From Aeromicrobium sp. (lineage in GTDB: Bacteria; Actinomycetota; Actinomycetes; Propionibacteriales; Nocardioidaceae): DNA of 6,742 nt. Both the position numbers and the translations under genes were made by a program. Positions 1-5,921 of the stretch are shown in pieces. Within the stretch, counting starts at the first letter, position 1. Each line of letters opens with the position of its first letter. The notes beneath the pieces are model-generated. The model did no database searches. It saw only the letters and a program-made list of their open reading frames with translations, and was not told where the DNA came from. The stretch lies in contig JALRKU010000218.1 in NCBI GenBank assembly GCA_023254755.1, forward strand, positions 1-6,742, in the 5' to 3' direction.

Positions 1-2
1 AG

Positions 3-1559
3 GCGGCCATGGAGAAGGAGTTCAAGGCGGCCCGGTTCAACCCCATCGACATGATGGTGGGCTCGGGTGCGCGCGGAAACATGACCCAGATGCGTCAGAT
101 CGCCGGTATGCGCGGTCTGGTGGCCAACCCCAAGGGCGAGATCATCCCGCGTCCGATCAAGGCCAACTTCCGTGAGGGCCTGTCGGTGGTCGAGTACTTC
201 ATCGCCACCCACGGTGCCCGCAAGGGTCTGGCCGACACGGCGCTCCGCACGGCCGACTCGGGCTACCTGACGCGTCGTCTGGTCGACGTGTCGCAGGACG
301 TCATCATCCGTGAGGACGACTGCGGCACCGAGCGTGGTCTGCCCAAGGTCATCGCGGTGCTCAACGACGAGGGCAAGGCCGTCGCCGCGGAGAACGTCGA
401 GACCTCGGCGTACGCCCGCTCGGCGGCCAGCGACGTCGTCCACCCCGAGACCGGCGAGGTGCTGGTCCCGGCAGGTGGTGACCTCGGCGACGTCGAGATC
501 GCGCACCTGATCGAGGCGGGCGTCACCGACGTCAAGGTCCGCACGGTCCTGACCTGCGAGGCCAAGGCCGGAACCTGTGCCAAGTGCTACGGCCGCTCGC
601 TGGCCACCGGCAAGCTCGTCGACATCGGCGAGGCCGTCGGCACCATCGCGGCCCAGTCGATCGGTGAGCCCGGCACGCAGCTGACGATGCGCACCTTCCA
701 CACCGGTGGTGTGGCCGGCGATGACATCACGCACGGTCTGCCCCGCGTCGTGGAGCTGTTCGAGGCGCGCAACCCCAAGGGTCTGGCGCCCATCACGGAG
801 GCCGCCGGTCGCATCGCGATCGACGACTCGGACAAGTCCCGCAAGCTGGTCGTCACCCCCGACGACGGCTCGGAGCCGTTCGAGTACCCCGTGTCCAAGC
901 GCGCGCGTCTGCTGATCGCCGACGGCGACCACGTCGAGGTCGGCCAGCAGCTCACGCACGGCACGCCGAACCCGCAGGAGGTGCTGCGCATCCTCGGCGT
1001 CCGCCGGGCGCAGGAGCACCTGGTCGACGAGGTCCAGGAGGTCTACCGCTCGCAGGGCGTGGCCATCCACGACAAGCACATCGAGATCATCGTGCGCCAG
1101 ATGCTGCGTCGCATCACCGTGATCGAGCAGGGCGCGTCCCAGCTCATCCCGGGCGACCTGGTCGATCGCGCGATCTTCGAGGAGGAGAACCGTCGCGTGG
1201 TGGCCGAGGGTGGCCAGCCGGCGTCGGGTCGTCCGGTGCTCATGGGCATCACCACGGCCTCGCTCGCGGTCGAGTCGTGGCTGTCGGCGGCCTCCTTCCA
1301 GGAGACCACCCGGGTGCTCACCGACGCGGCGATCCACGGCAAGTCCGACTCGCTGCGCGGCCTCAAGGAGAACATCATCATCGGCAAGCTCATCCCGGCG
1401 GGGACCGGTCTCGACCGCTACCGCAACATCCGGGTCGAGCCCACCGAGGAGGCCCGTCAGGCCGCCTACGCCGTCACCGGCTACGGCGACTTCGACTACG
1501 GCTTCGGCTCCGACACCATCGCGATCGACGACAGCGACTTCGTCTCGTACGACAGCTGA
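3..1559 (+). CDS. rpoC: DNA-directed RNA polymerase subunit beta prime, C-terminal part (5' end outside window)
   Basis: This is the catalytic large subunit of RNA polymerase; roughly its last 40% is present. The frame is open to the window edge, so the ATG at 9 is an internal methionine. Counting from that Met, the F-loop region (IAGMRGLVANPKGE) is near 31-44. The bridge helix (YFIATHGARKGLADTALRTA) is near 63-82. The zinc site is complete: C105 in EDDCGT and C183, C190, C193 in CEAKAGTCAKC. The trigger loop (GTQLTMRTFHTGG) is near 222-234 with the Met, Arg and His that contact the incoming NTP. The trigger loop runs straight into GLPRVVELFEARNPKG, so the large insertion found in proteobacteria is absent, as expected for actinobacteria. 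The protein ends in an acidic, aromatic tail (SDFVSYDS). All key residues visible are intact. It should follow rpoB upstream, outside the window. A hairpin terminator follows 12 bp after the stop. Confidence 0.98.
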   Translation, partial: AAMEKEFKAARFNPIDMMVGSGARGNMTQMRQIAGMRGLVANPKGEIIPRPIKANFREGLSVVEYFIATHGARKGLADTALRTADSGYLTRRLVDVSQDVIIREDDCGTERGLPKVIAVLNDEGKAVAAENVETSAYARSAASDVVHPETGEVLVPAGGDLGDVEIAHLIEAGVTDVKVRTVLTCEAKAGTCAKCYGRSLATGKLVDIGEAVGTIAAQSIGEPGTQLTMRTFHTGGVAGDDITHGLPRVVELFEARNPKGLAPITEAAGRIAIDDSDKSRKLVVTPDDGSEPFEYPVSKRARLLIADGDHVEVGQQLTHGTPNPQEVLRILGVRRAQEHLVDEVQEVYRSQGVAIHDKHIEIIVRQMLRRITVIEQGASQLIPGDLVDRAIFEEENRRVVAEGGQPASGRPVLMGITTASLAVESWLSAASFQETTRVLTDAAIHGKSDSLRGLKENIIIGKLIPAGTGLDRYRNIRVEPTEEARQAAYAVTGYGDFDYGFGSDTIAIDDSDFVSYDS

Positions 1560-1571
1560 TCGCCTGATCCG

Positions 1572-1603
1572 AGAACGGCCCCCGCTCCGGCGGGGGCCGT
1601 TCT
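1572..1603 (+). terminator. Hairpin terminator after rpoC
   Basis: A perfect 14-bp stem (AGAACGGCCCCCGC pairing with GCGGGGGCCGTTCT) closes on a TCCG tetraloop. It starts 12 bp after the rpoC stop. There is no long T-run after it, only TTCT in the stem end and GCATCCCC beyond, which is common for actinobacterial terminators. It probably ends the rpoBC transcript. Because the stem is symmetrical it could also stop transcripts arriving from the convergent acyltransferase gene. Confidence 0.88.
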
Positions 1604-1615
1604 GCATCCCCACGC

Positions 1616-1699
1616 CCGCTGACGAGTCGCTCGTTCCCGCTGACGAGTCACTGATTTCCGCTGACGAGTCACTCGTTTCCGCTCGCGAGTCGCTGAGCC
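1616..1699 (+). repeat. Array 1: four tandem 21-bp repeats with a TGACGAGTCA core
   Basis: Four adjoining 21-bp units begin at 1616, 1637, 1658 and 1679. The first three share CCGCTGACGAGTC followed by variants of ACTCGTTT; the fourth has decayed to CCGCTCGCGAGTC. The core TGACGAGTCA is an imperfect dyad (TGAC-GA-GTCA). Unit 3 also holds a perfect dyad, ACGAGT-C-ACTCGT (1664-1676). The array lies between the rpoC terminator and the 3' end of the convergent acyltransferase gene. A second array of the same unit, inverted, is at 3308-3383; the best units of the two arrays differ at about 2 of 21 positions. There are no unique spacers, so this is not a CRISPR array. Function unknown; see findings. 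Confidence 0.9.
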
Positions 1700-1706
1700 G
1701 CGAGCG
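1680..1706. repeat. GC-rich inverted repeat at the edge of array 1
   Basis: CGCTCGCG (1680-1687) is the exact reverse complement of CGCGAGCG (1699-1706), with an 11-nt loop. It overlaps the degenerate fourth repeat unit. It lies just beyond the acyltransferase stop on the minus strand, so it could help end that transcript. A further 6-bp stem, CCAGCG/CGCTGG (1713-1718 with 1729-1734), sits closer to the stop. Neither stem is followed by a T-run, so a terminator role is only possible. Confidence 0.4.
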
Positions 1707-1739
1707 TGGAGCCCAGCGCCAAGAGCGACGCTGGCGTGG

Positions 1740-2807
1740 CTACTTGGCGGCGGGCTCGGGCGCCGCCTTCTCGATGGGTCGGAACGCCCATCGCAGCTTC
1801 GGCTCGAAGACCGGCTGGAAGATCTTCTTGATCGGCGCCGTCATCAGCAGGTTGGCGACGACGACAGCGATGAGGACGGCGCCGATCACGGCCTTGACGC
1901 CGTACTGCTCGGTGTCGGCGAAGACGTCGAACTGTTCGCGGAGGATCAAGATGAGGTAGCCGTGCAGCAGGTAGCAGTAGAACGTGCGCTCGCCGAGCCT
2001 GGTGGTGATGGAGCGCCGCTTCGGGACCAGCGAGAGCGCGGCGAAGGTCAGCACGAAGCCGATGACGAGCAGCTCGGCGCGCTGCGTGATGCCCTCGAAC
2101 GGCGTGGCGCCGAGCGGGTCCTCGTCGTACCGGGACTTCCACAGCAGCCAGTCGACGGTCCAGTCGCGGCTGTACACGTAGCAGACGACGAAGGCGACGG
2201 TGAGCGTGATCGCCGAGGCGATCCTCACCGGCACCGCTGTGAGCGCCAGGAAGCGATCGCGGCTCATGTGTAGACCGACCACGTAGAAGGGCAGGAAGCC
2301 CAGGATCTTCGGCAGCGCCAGGACGTTGGGGACCTCGATCAGACCGACCAGCAGCGAGATCACGATCGACGTCGTGATGGGGTACTTCAGCGCCCGCCAG
2401 ATGGGCGTCGTGAGACGCCAGACGAACAGTGCCGCCATGAACCACCCGAGCCACTGCGGTGACAGCAGGGCGAGCGGATCGGGTTCACCCGTGTAGTGCC
2501 GCGTGATGAGCTGCATCGAGGTCTCGACGACGAGGTAGGGCACGACCAGCGTGCTGACGATGCGCTGCACCTGGCGGGCATCGCCCATGTACCGGCGCGC
2601 CGTGTAGCCCGAGATGAGGATGAAGAAGGGCATGTGGAACGAGTAGATCCACACGTAGAGCGCCTTGGCGGAGTCCATCGCGACGTACTGCGTGAGGGAG
2701 TGGCCGATGACCACGAGCAGCATGACCCAGTACCGGGCGTTGTCGAGGTAGGCGACGCGCTCCTTGGGCGGAGACGTCACGACGGGGAGCGGTTCGAGGG
2801 CACTCAT
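1740..2807 (-). CDS. Multi-pass membrane acyltransferase, family 3 (fucose 4-O-acetylase-like)
   Basis: This 355-aa protein is an integral membrane enzyme of the acyltransferase-3 superfamily, which moves acyl groups, usually acetyl, onto sugars, cell-wall polymers or lipids. Hallmarks: YLDNARYWVMLLVVIGHSL near residues 20-38 with the conserved H36, FHMPFFILISGY near 57-68, FLPFYVVGLHM near 171-181, and LGERTFYCYLLHGYLI near 271-286. About ten hydrophobic segments run through to residue 322, followed by a basic, then Ala/Pro/Glu-rich cytosolic tail. The LDNAR and FHMPFFILISGY pattern best matches the fucose 4-O-acetylase-like group, but the substrate cannot be told. I chose the ATG at 2807 because TAGAAT lies exactly 7 nt upstream, the spacing of a leaderless transcript. 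A GTG at 2849 would add 14 residues but would run into the divergent NUDIX gene. It converges on rpoC. Confidence 0.88.
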   Translation of the reverse strand: MSALEPLPVVTSPPKERVAYLDNARYWVMLLVVIGHSLTQYVAMDSAKALYVWIYSFHMPFFILISGYTARRYMGDARQVQRIVSTLVVPYLVVETSMQLITRHYTGEPDPLALLSPQWLGWFMAALFVWRLTTPIWRALKYPITTSIVISLLVGLIEVPNVLALPKILGFLPFYVVGLHMSRDRFLALTAVPVRIASAITLTVAFVVCYVYSRDWTVDWLLWKSRYDEDPLGATPFEGITQRAELLVIGFVLTFAALSLVPKRRSITTRLGERTFYCYLLHGYLILILREQFDVFADTEQYGVKAVIGAVLIAVVVANLLMTAPIKKIFQPVFEPKLRWAFRPIEKAAPEPAAK

Positions 2808-2826
2808 CCCTGTGATTCTATGGAGC
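2808..2826. promoter_or_regulatory. Overlapping divergent -10 elements between acyltransferase and NUDIX genes
   Basis: The 19-bp gap holds two -10-like hexamers on opposite strands sharing five base pairs. On the minus strand TAGAAT (2820 to 2815) is 5/6 to TATAAT and is followed by 7 nt and the acyltransferase ATG. On the plus strand GATTCT (2814-2819), preceded by TGT as in an extended -10, is followed by 7 nt and the NUDIX GTG. Neither side has a convincing -35 or a properly spaced ribosome binding site. The arrangement fits two leaderless transcripts starting 20 bp apart from a shared promoter core. The minus-strand element is much the better match. Confidence 0.5.
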
Positions 2827-3309
2827 GTGCCCGAGGACAGCGCGACCACGCCCCGTCGGACCCAGCGACTCGGCGCCTACGCCGTCGCTTTCCGCAGCGG
2901 ATTCGCAGGTCAGGCGCAGATCCTGCTCACCCGCATCTCCCCGACGGGGTATCCGCCGGGCTGGTGGACGCTTCCGGGTGGGGGAGTGGACCACGGGGAG
3001 TCGCCGAACCTCGCGGTGCTGCGCGAGCTGCACGAGGAGGCGGGGCTGGTCGCCGAATCGTCAGCGCTCGTCGCGGTCCACGACGTGCACCTCGTCGACA
3101 CGGGGCGGCACGACATGTACGAGGACTACCACGGCGTCCACCTGCTCTACCGGGTCGTGGTCGATCCCGACGTCACGCCGCACGTCGTCGAGGTCGGCGG
3201 ATCGACGGATCGAGCGGAGTGGGTCGACCTGGCTGCGGTCGGTGTGACGCACACGCCGATCCTGCCGATGCTGGAGCACGTGATCGACCACGTCGACGAC
3301 TTCCGCTGA
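2827..3309 (+). CDS. NUDIX hydrolase
   Basis: This 160-aa cytosolic protein contains one complete NUDIX box (residues 52-74): G52, E58, then RELHEEAGL at 66-74. This fits G-x5-E-x7-R-E-x2-E-E-x-G-x, with E67, E70 and E71 placed to bind the catalytic metal. The fold reads normally: GAYAVAF and QILLTRI strands before the box, and PPGWWTLPGGGVDHGE leading into it. NUDIX enzymes cleave a nucleoside diphosphate linked to another group (for example ADP-ribose, NADH, oxidised dNTPs or nucleotide sugars). Nothing in the sequence fixes the substrate. The GTG at 2827 was chosen because it lies 7 nt after a -10-like element; GTG at 2812 is an alternative adding five residues. An ATG at 2764 would lie well inside the divergent acyltransferase gene. 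Its TGA stop is the first three bases of a TGACTCGTCA repeat copy. It diverges from the acyltransferase and converges on the lipoprotein gene. Confidence 0.92.
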   Translation: MPEDSATTPRRTQRLGAYAVAFRSGFAGQAQILLTRISPTGYPPGWWTLPGGGVDHGESPNLAVLRELHEEAGLVAESSALVAVHDVHLVDTGRHDMYEDYHGVHLLYRVVVDPDVTPHVVEVGGSTDRAEWVDLAAVGVTHTPILPMLEHVIDHVDDFR

Positions 3310-3383
3310 CTCGTCAGTGGAAACGCGTGACTCGTCAGTGGCAACGCGTGACTCGTCAGTGGAAATGCGCGACTCGTCAGTGG
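3308..3383 (-). repeat. Array 2: tandem 21-bp repeats, inverted relative to array 1
   Basis: GACTCGTCAGTGG recurs with an exact 21-bp period at 3308, 3329, 3350 and 3371. The remainder of each unit is AAACGCGT, CAACGCGT and AAATGCGC for the first three; the fourth is cut off after GTGG. Read on the minus strand the unit is CCACTGACGAGTC then ACGCGTTT, matching array 1 except at about two positions. The array fills the whole gap between the convergent NUDIX and lipoprotein genes. The NUDIX stop (3307-3309) lies in the first copy and the lipoprotein stop (3379-3377) in the last. ACGCGT palindromes at 3323 and 3344 form a second dyad in the unit. No other terminator is visible here, so the array may serve as, or stand in for, the boundary. 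Confidence 0.92.
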
Positions 3384-4516
3384 GGGACCTTGTGCGGGTA
3401 GACCATCAGCAGCACGTAGTTGCCGCGGGCCGAGAGCACGTGGGTGGCCCGGAAGAACGTGCCGTCGTTGGCGCTGCCCGAGTAGGTCGTGCTGACCTCG
3501 TTCAGGTCCTCGACGACGTCCTTCGCGGGTTCGCCGGTGACGCGCTCGGTGACCCAGTCGCGGGCCATCGCGTCGGCCGTCGTGGCGCGGTCGACGTGCA
3601 ACGACACGAACGCCGGAGCGAAGCCGCTCAGCAGGATCGTGCTGCTCGTGGGTGCCGTCCAGCCGTCGACCAGCTTGCGGTCGGCGGGGGCGTCGATGTC
3701 CATGCGGGGCCAGATCAGCCCTGAGGTGTCGGGGACCTTGTCGACGTCCTCGACGTCACCGAGGTCGTTGGACTCGCGCGTCTCCTGCCCGGCCTTCGGG
3801 TCGCCGACGTAGGTCAGCTGGAGCGTCATGACGGGGTTGCGCTTCGACGACGGCGGCGCCGTGCGAGTCGACAGGTCGCCCGGGTCGACGGTCATGCGGA
3901 CGCGGACGTCGCGCTCGTCGGCGGTGGTCCCGGTGGCCGAGAAGATGCAGCGGACGACGCGGTCGTCGGCGGTGCGGCACACCTCGCCGAGGTCGTCGGT
4001 GGGCACCTGCTCGTCGGGCAGCAGCGCCGCGAGCTGGGCGAGCATGCGGCGTGTGACCTGGCTGGGGTCGCCGTCGACGCGCATGACCGACAGGATCGTG
4101 TCCGGCCGCGGCGACTCCCCGAGGAGCTTGAACGAGTCGTCGCTCGGTGGGTCGTCGGGCGTGGGCGTGGGGGTGGTGGGCGTCTCGCCCGGCTCGGCGT
4201 CCTCCTCGGCCTTCTCGAGCAGCTTCTGCTCGCGCTCGGCCTCGGCCGCCTCGAGCTCGGGGCGGTAGGCCTCGATGAGTGCCTCGCTCCGGACGCGGAT
4301 CAGCGGACCCAGCTGGGTGGCGCCGCGAGGCACCTCGAGGCCGTAGCCGATGGGACTCTCCGGGCCCGACTCGTGCGGCGACACGTCGGGCTCGGCCGAC
4401 GTCGTCACCGAGGCCGTGGGCCGGGGTGCGGTCGAGGAGCCGTCGCCGGTGCACGCACTCACGACGGTCAGGCAGGCCGCGACGGCGACCACGCTGCTCA
4501 GGGCTGACGGACGCAC
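3377..4516 (-). CDS. Putative secreted lipoprotein of unknown function
   Basis: I do not recognise a family for this 379-aa protein. Its start is well supported: GTG at 4516 is preceded by a perfect AAGGAGGT 6 nt upstream. The N-terminus is a lipoprotein signal: a short RPS start, hydrophobic ALSSVVAVAACLTVV and a VSAC lipobox, predicting lipidation at C22 and anchoring outside the membrane. After a Ser/Thr/Pro-rich linker and a short folded stretch comes an Ala/Glu/Arg-rich, possibly coiled-coil segment near 85-107. A Thr-Pro tract follows near 111-124, and then a larger domain of about 250 residues. Two cysteines (C180 in EVCRTADD and C190 in VVRCIFS) are ten residues apart and could form a disulfide. 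It lacks catalytic motifs known to me. Its stop codon is inside the last copy of array 2. It is divergent from the dehydrogenase operon with 100 bp between the starts. Confidence 0.85.
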   Translation of the reverse strand: MRPSALSSVVAVAACLTVVSACTGDGSSTAPRPTASVTTSAEPDVSPHESGPESPIGYGLEVPRGATQLGPLIRVRSEALIEAYRPELEAAEAEREQKLLEKAEEDAEPGETPTTPTPTPDDPPSDDSFKLLGESPRPDTILSVMRVDGDPSQVTRRMLAQLAALLPDEQVPTDDLGEVCRTADDRVVRCIFSATGTTADERDVRVRMTVDPGDLSTRTAPPSSKRNPVMTLQLTYVGDPKAGQETRESNDLGDVEDVDKVPDTSGLIWPRMDIDAPADRKLVDGWTAPTSSTILLSGFAPAFVSLHVDRATTADAMARDWVTERVTGEPAKDVVEDLNEVSTTYSGSANDGTFFRATHVLSARGNYVLLMVYPHKVPH

Positions 4517-4522
4517 AGGTCC

Positions 4523-4530
4523 ACCTCCTT
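4523..4530 (-). promoter_or_regulatory. Ribosome binding site of the lipoprotein gene
   Basis: AAGGAGGT on the minus strand, 6 nt before the GTG at 4516, is fully complementary to the 16S rRNA tail. It decides the start over upstream in-frame codons, which would place charged residues ahead of the signal peptide. Confidence 0.88.
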
Positions 4531-4539
4531 CGGGACCCC

Positions 4540-4545
4540 AGACTA
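4540..4545 (-). promoter_or_regulatory. Possible -10 element of the lipoprotein gene
   Basis: TAGTCT on the minus strand (4545 to 4540) fits TAnnnT. It would start transcription about 7 nt downstream, giving a leader of some 17 nt that contains the ribosome binding site. There is no clear -35 at 17-18 bp. Confidence 0.35.
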
Positions 4546-4582
4546 GAGGTCGCCGTCGAACCCTGGACGGCCGACTCTTGCG

Positions 4583-4596
4583 TATCCTGTGCAGGA
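4583..4596 (+). promoter_or_regulatory. Candidate -10 and overlapping dyad upstream of the dehydrogenase operon
   Basis: TATCCT (4583-4588) fits a -10 element, and transcription would begin near 4595. Overlapping it is a short dyad, TCCTG-TG-CAGGA (4585-4596), at a position where a bound repressor would block initiation. The GntR protein encoded downstream is an obvious candidate ligand. However, the dyad does not carry the TnGTnnnACnA pattern usual for FadR-type regulators, so this is tentative. No clear -35 is seen. Confidence 0.35.
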
Positions 4597-4605
4597 ATCT
4601 GGAGC

Positions 4606-4611
4606 AAGGAG
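4606..4611 (+). promoter_or_regulatory. Ribosome binding site of the dehydrogenase gene
   Basis: AAGGAG lies 5 nt before the GTG at 4617 and supports that start. The reading frame extends further upstream but there it runs antisense through the lipoprotein gene. Confidence 0.8.
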
Positions 4612-4616
4612 TCGTC

Positions 4617-5921
4617 GTGACCTTCGCACCCGCTCGTCCCGAGTCGGTCTTCACCTACGGTGCGCCGGGACTGAAGTTCGGTGCCGGGGCTCGCCACGAG
4701 CTCGGCCACGACCTGGGCCAGCTGGGCGCGCGACGGGTGCTCGTCGTCACCGATCCCGGCGTCGCCGCAACGGGTGCGCCCGCCGAGATCGCCGCGGCGC
4801 TGGAGGCGGCCGGCATCGGCGCCGTCGTGTTCGACCGCTCCCGGGTCGAGCCCACCGACGCCAGCCTGGACGAGGCGATCGCGTTCGGGCGCGCCGAGGG
4901 GCCGTTCGACGCGATCGTCGCGGTCGGCGGCGGTAGCAGCATCGACACGGCGAAGGCCGTCAACCTGCTCACGACCAACGAGGGCGAGCTGATGGACTAC
5001 GTCAACGCGCCGGTCGGTTCCGGTCGGGCGCCGGCGCTCCCGCTGCTGCCGCTGGTGGCCGTGCCCACCACGACGGGCACCGGCAGCGAGAGCACGACGA
5101 TCTGCGTGCTCGACGTCGTCAGCCAGCACGTCAAGACCGGCATCTCGCACGCGAGGCTGCGACCCACGTTCGCCGTCGTCGATCCCGAGCTCACGGTGAG
5201 CCAGCCGGCGGGGGTGACGGCGGCGTCGGGCCTCGACATCTTGTGCCACGCCCTCGAGAGCTACACTGCGCGCCCCTTCACCTCCTACGAGCACAAGAGC
5301 GCCGACCAGCGGGTGCCGTACTGCGGGGCGAACCCGATCGCCGACATGTGGTCGGAGAAGGCGATGAGCCTGATGTCGTCCGCGTTCCGGACCGCGGTGC
5401 GCCACGGCGACGACCTCGCCGCCCGCACGGAGATGGCGATGGCGGCGACGTTCGCGGGCCTCGGGTTCGGCAACGCCGGTGTCCACATCCCGCACGCCAA
5501 CGCCTACCCGATCGCCGGGCAGGCGCCCGTGGAGTTCCACCCGGCCGACTACCCGCGACCGACCGACGACCAGTCGCACGGGCTGGTGCCGCACGGCATG
5601 GCGGTCTCCCTGACCGCGCCCGCCGCCTTCCGGTTCACCTTCGAGGCGTCGCCGGAGCGACACGTGCGGGCCGCGCGGCTGCTGGCGCCGGACGCCGACC
5701 TGCCGGACGCGCCGGCCGAGCAGCTGCCCGCGGTGCTGGCCTCGATCATGAAGGACGTCGGCATCCCGTCGGGTCTCGCCGAGGTCGGCTTCGACGCGAG
5801 CGACCTCGACGACCTGGTCGAGGGCACGATGAAGCAGCAGCGACTGCTGGCCACGGCACCTCGTGAGGTCGCCGAGGACGACGTCGCCACGATCCTCGAC
5901 CAGTCGCTCGAGCTGTGGTGA
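4617..5921 (+). CDS. Iron-containing alcohol dehydrogenase, hydroxyacid-oxoacid transhydrogenase (ADHFE1) type
   Basis: This 434-aa cytosolic enzyme belongs to the group III metal-dependent alcohol dehydrogenases. The N-terminal domain has the nucleotide-binding GGGSSIDTAKA (residues 104-114) and the TTTGTGSE loop (151-158). The metal ligands are D207 and H211 in GLDILCHALESY, H293 in GVHIPHANAYPIAG, and H326 in LVPHGMAVSLTAPA. Several stretches closely resemble human ADHFE1: LCHALESYTA, GANPIADMW, FAGLGFGNAGVH and the C-terminal APREVAEDD. That family (EC 1.1.99.24) uses tightly bound cofactor to couple 4-hydroxybutyrate oxidation to succinate semialdehyde with reduction of 2-oxoglutarate to D-2-hydroxyglutarate. 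The family match is seen; the substrate is inferred, and a different short hydroxyacid or alcohol is possible. The GTG start has an AAGGAG site 5 nt upstream. It overlaps the GntR gene, so the two are very likely one operon. No succinate-semialdehyde dehydrogenase or 2-hydroxyglutarate dehydrogenase is in the window. Confidence 0.87.
   Translation: MTFAPARPESVFTYGAPGLKFGAGARHELGHDLGQLGARRVLVVTDPGVAATGAPAEIAAALEAAGIGAVVFDRSRVEPTDASLDEAIAFGRAEGPFDAIVAVGGGSSIDTAKAVNLLTTNEGELMDYVNAPVGSGRAPALPLLPLVAVPTTTGTGSESTTICVLDVVSQHVKTGISHARLRPTFAVVDPELTVSQPAGVTAASGLDILCHALESYTARPFTSYEHKSADQRVPYCGANPIADMWSEKAMSLMSSAFRTAVRHGDDLAARTEMAMAATFAGLGFGNAGVHIPHANAYPIAGQAPVEFHPADYPRPTDDQSHGLVPHGMAVSLTAPAAFRFTFEASPERHVRAARLLAPDADLPDAPAEQLPAVLASIMKDVGIPSGLAEVGFDASDLDDLVEGTMKQQRLLATAPREVAEDDVATILDQSLELW

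Noticed and set aside
9..11. ATG at 9 as a gene start
   Set aside because: The frame is open to the window edge and the sequence is the middle of RpoC, so this is an internal methionine.
1616..1699. CRISPR array
   Set aside because: The 21-bp units adjoin directly with no variable spacers, and there are no cas genes nearby.
1210..1959. Plus-strand open frame across the rpoC end and array 1, giving heptads like ADESLVS
   Set aside because: The 21-bp period is a multiple of three, so the array reads open and looks like a peptide repeat. The frame is out of phase with rpoC, crosses its terminator and runs antisense into the acyltransferase gene.
1616..3383. Composite transposon with the arrays as terminal inverted repeats
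   Set aside because: There is no transposase between or beside them and no visible target-site duplication. The tandem structure is unlike transposon ends.
4350..4616. Upstream in-frame extension of the dehydrogenase
   Set aside because: It would overlap the lipoprotein start and signal peptide on the other strand, and GTG 4617 has a good ribosome binding site.
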